Source of the DNA: Achromobacter animicus
Lineage (GTDB): Bacteria; Pseudomonadota; Gammaproteobacteria; Burkholderiales; Burkholderiaceae_B
Assembly: GCF_902859585.1 (NCBI RefSeq)
Contig: NZ_CADIJM010000001.1
Coordinates: 372,001-436,000 of the forward strand
DNA: 64,000 bases
Reading direction: 5' to 3'
The notes beneath the pieces were generated by a model. That model searched no databases. It had not been told where the DNA came from and worked only from the letters and a program-made list of their open reading frames with translations. Positions 63,619 to 64,000 of the stretch are shown one piece after another. The position numbers were made by a program, and so were the translations under genes. Every line of letters begins with the position of its first letter. The stretch's first letter is position 1.

Positions 63619-64000
63619 ATGGAAATTGACCCGCAAGTCCAGGCCGGCCGGCGCCGGCTGCTGGGCGCCGCGCTTGCACTGGCCCCCGCCAGTCTGGTGC
63701 ACGCGCAGTCTTTCAGCTTCACCCCGCAGCAGCGCTACCCGGACCCCTCGGTCCGGATCCTGGACCCGGAATTCGCCAAGTACCGCATCTACAGCAGCAG
63801 CGTGGAGCAGCTTGCGACCGGCTTCCGCTGGCTGGAAGGTCCGGTGTGGTTTGGCGACGGGCGTTATCTGCTCGCCTCGGACATACCCAACAACCGCATC
63901 ATCCGCTGGGACGAAACCACCGGCCAAACCAGCGTGTTCCGCCATCCGTCCAATTTCAGCAACGGGCTCGCGCGGGATCGCCAGGGCCGCCTGCTGGCCT
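63619..64000 (+). CDS. SMP-30/gluconolactonase-like protein, truncated by the window end
   Basis: 127 residues visible from ATG 63619, with GAGAGGAGA upstream. An arginine-rich signal (GRRRLLGAALALAPAS, Tat-like) precedes a beta-propeller start: LATGFRWLEGPVWFGDGRYLLASDIPNNRIIRWDE, the SMP-30 hallmark with the metal-ligand Glu in LEGP. It would hydrolyse a sugar-acid lactone in the periplasm, giving the aldarate or aldonate. Sixty-one bp after garD, probably one operon. Confidence 0.88.
   Translation, partial: MEIDPQVQAGRRRLLGAALALAPASLVHAQSFSFTPQQRYPDPSVRILDPEFAKYRIYSSSVEQLATGFRWLEGPVWFGDGRYLLASDIPNNRIIRWDETTGQTSVFRHPSNFSNGLARDRQGRLLA

Overview
The window is chromosomal DNA of a high-GC Gram-negative betaproteobacterium, most likely Achromobacter or a close Alcaligenaceae relative. 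The reasons are the strong G/C third-position bias, two Bug/TctC-type extracytoplasmic binding proteins, a monomeric isocitrate dehydrogenase, a type 2 ArgC, a Gram-negative porin and many LysR-, MarR- and GntR-regulated catabolic clusters. I see no rRNA, tRNA, CRISPR array, phage, transposase or integrase. Genus assignment is inference from gene content only.

Layout. 1-3.8 kb: fragment of a membrane protein, an HPP-CBS membrane protein, a MarR regulator and a CLC channel-CBS protein facing each other across a palindromic operator. 3.8-11 kb: LysR/argC, then a hydroxy-acid cluster (Bug protein, 2-hydroxyacid dehydrogenase, RraA-like protein, LysR, divergent FMN-dependent hydroxy-acid oxidase) ending in a 19-bp tandem repeat. 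11.1-16 kb: accessory stretch of secreted and membrane proteins of unknown function, including a reading frame split by an in-frame stop, and a DUF2332 protein. 16.3-20.2 kb: polar amino-acid ABC transporter and a FetAB-type exporter. 20.2-25.3 kb: orphan antitoxin beside a decayed toxin, icd, and ilvA behind a probable attenuator with an Ile-rich leader peptide.

26.4-37 kb: metal-acquisition block. It has a FecBCD-type ABC importer operon that includes an azurin gene, a two-component system, a TonB-dependent catecholate-type receptor, Fur-like sites and a striking 11-bp inverted repeat, then a DUF1624 membrane protein and a porin. 37-40.2 kb: NitT/TauT-type ABC importer plus an AhpD-like protein. 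40.3-49.7 kb: nine co-directional genes joining a peptide-type ABC importer without ATPases to acyl-CoA ligase, SDR, thioesterase, quinone oxidoreductase, M14-like and VOC enzymes, a coherent uptake-and-catabolism operon of unknown substrate. 50-55.4 kb: general L-amino-acid (Aap-type) transporter with an aminotransferase inside the operon.

55.7-64 kb: aldarate (glucarate/galactarate) degradation locus: FCD-GntR regulator, two near-identical kdgD copies, a Bug binding protein, 2,5-dioxovalerate dehydrogenase, galactarate dehydratase and a truncated SMP-30/gluconolactonase-like gene. The pathway runs aldarate to 5-dehydro-4-deoxyglucarate to 2,5-dioxopentanoate to 2-oxoglutarate. Shared TTGTCGTAC-type boxes suggest one regulator for the locus.

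Strongest leads: the ilvA attenuator, the mosaic kdgD duplication, the dispersed palindrome GGTGTCWGACACC, the azurin-containing importer operon, and the ATPase-less importer operon.
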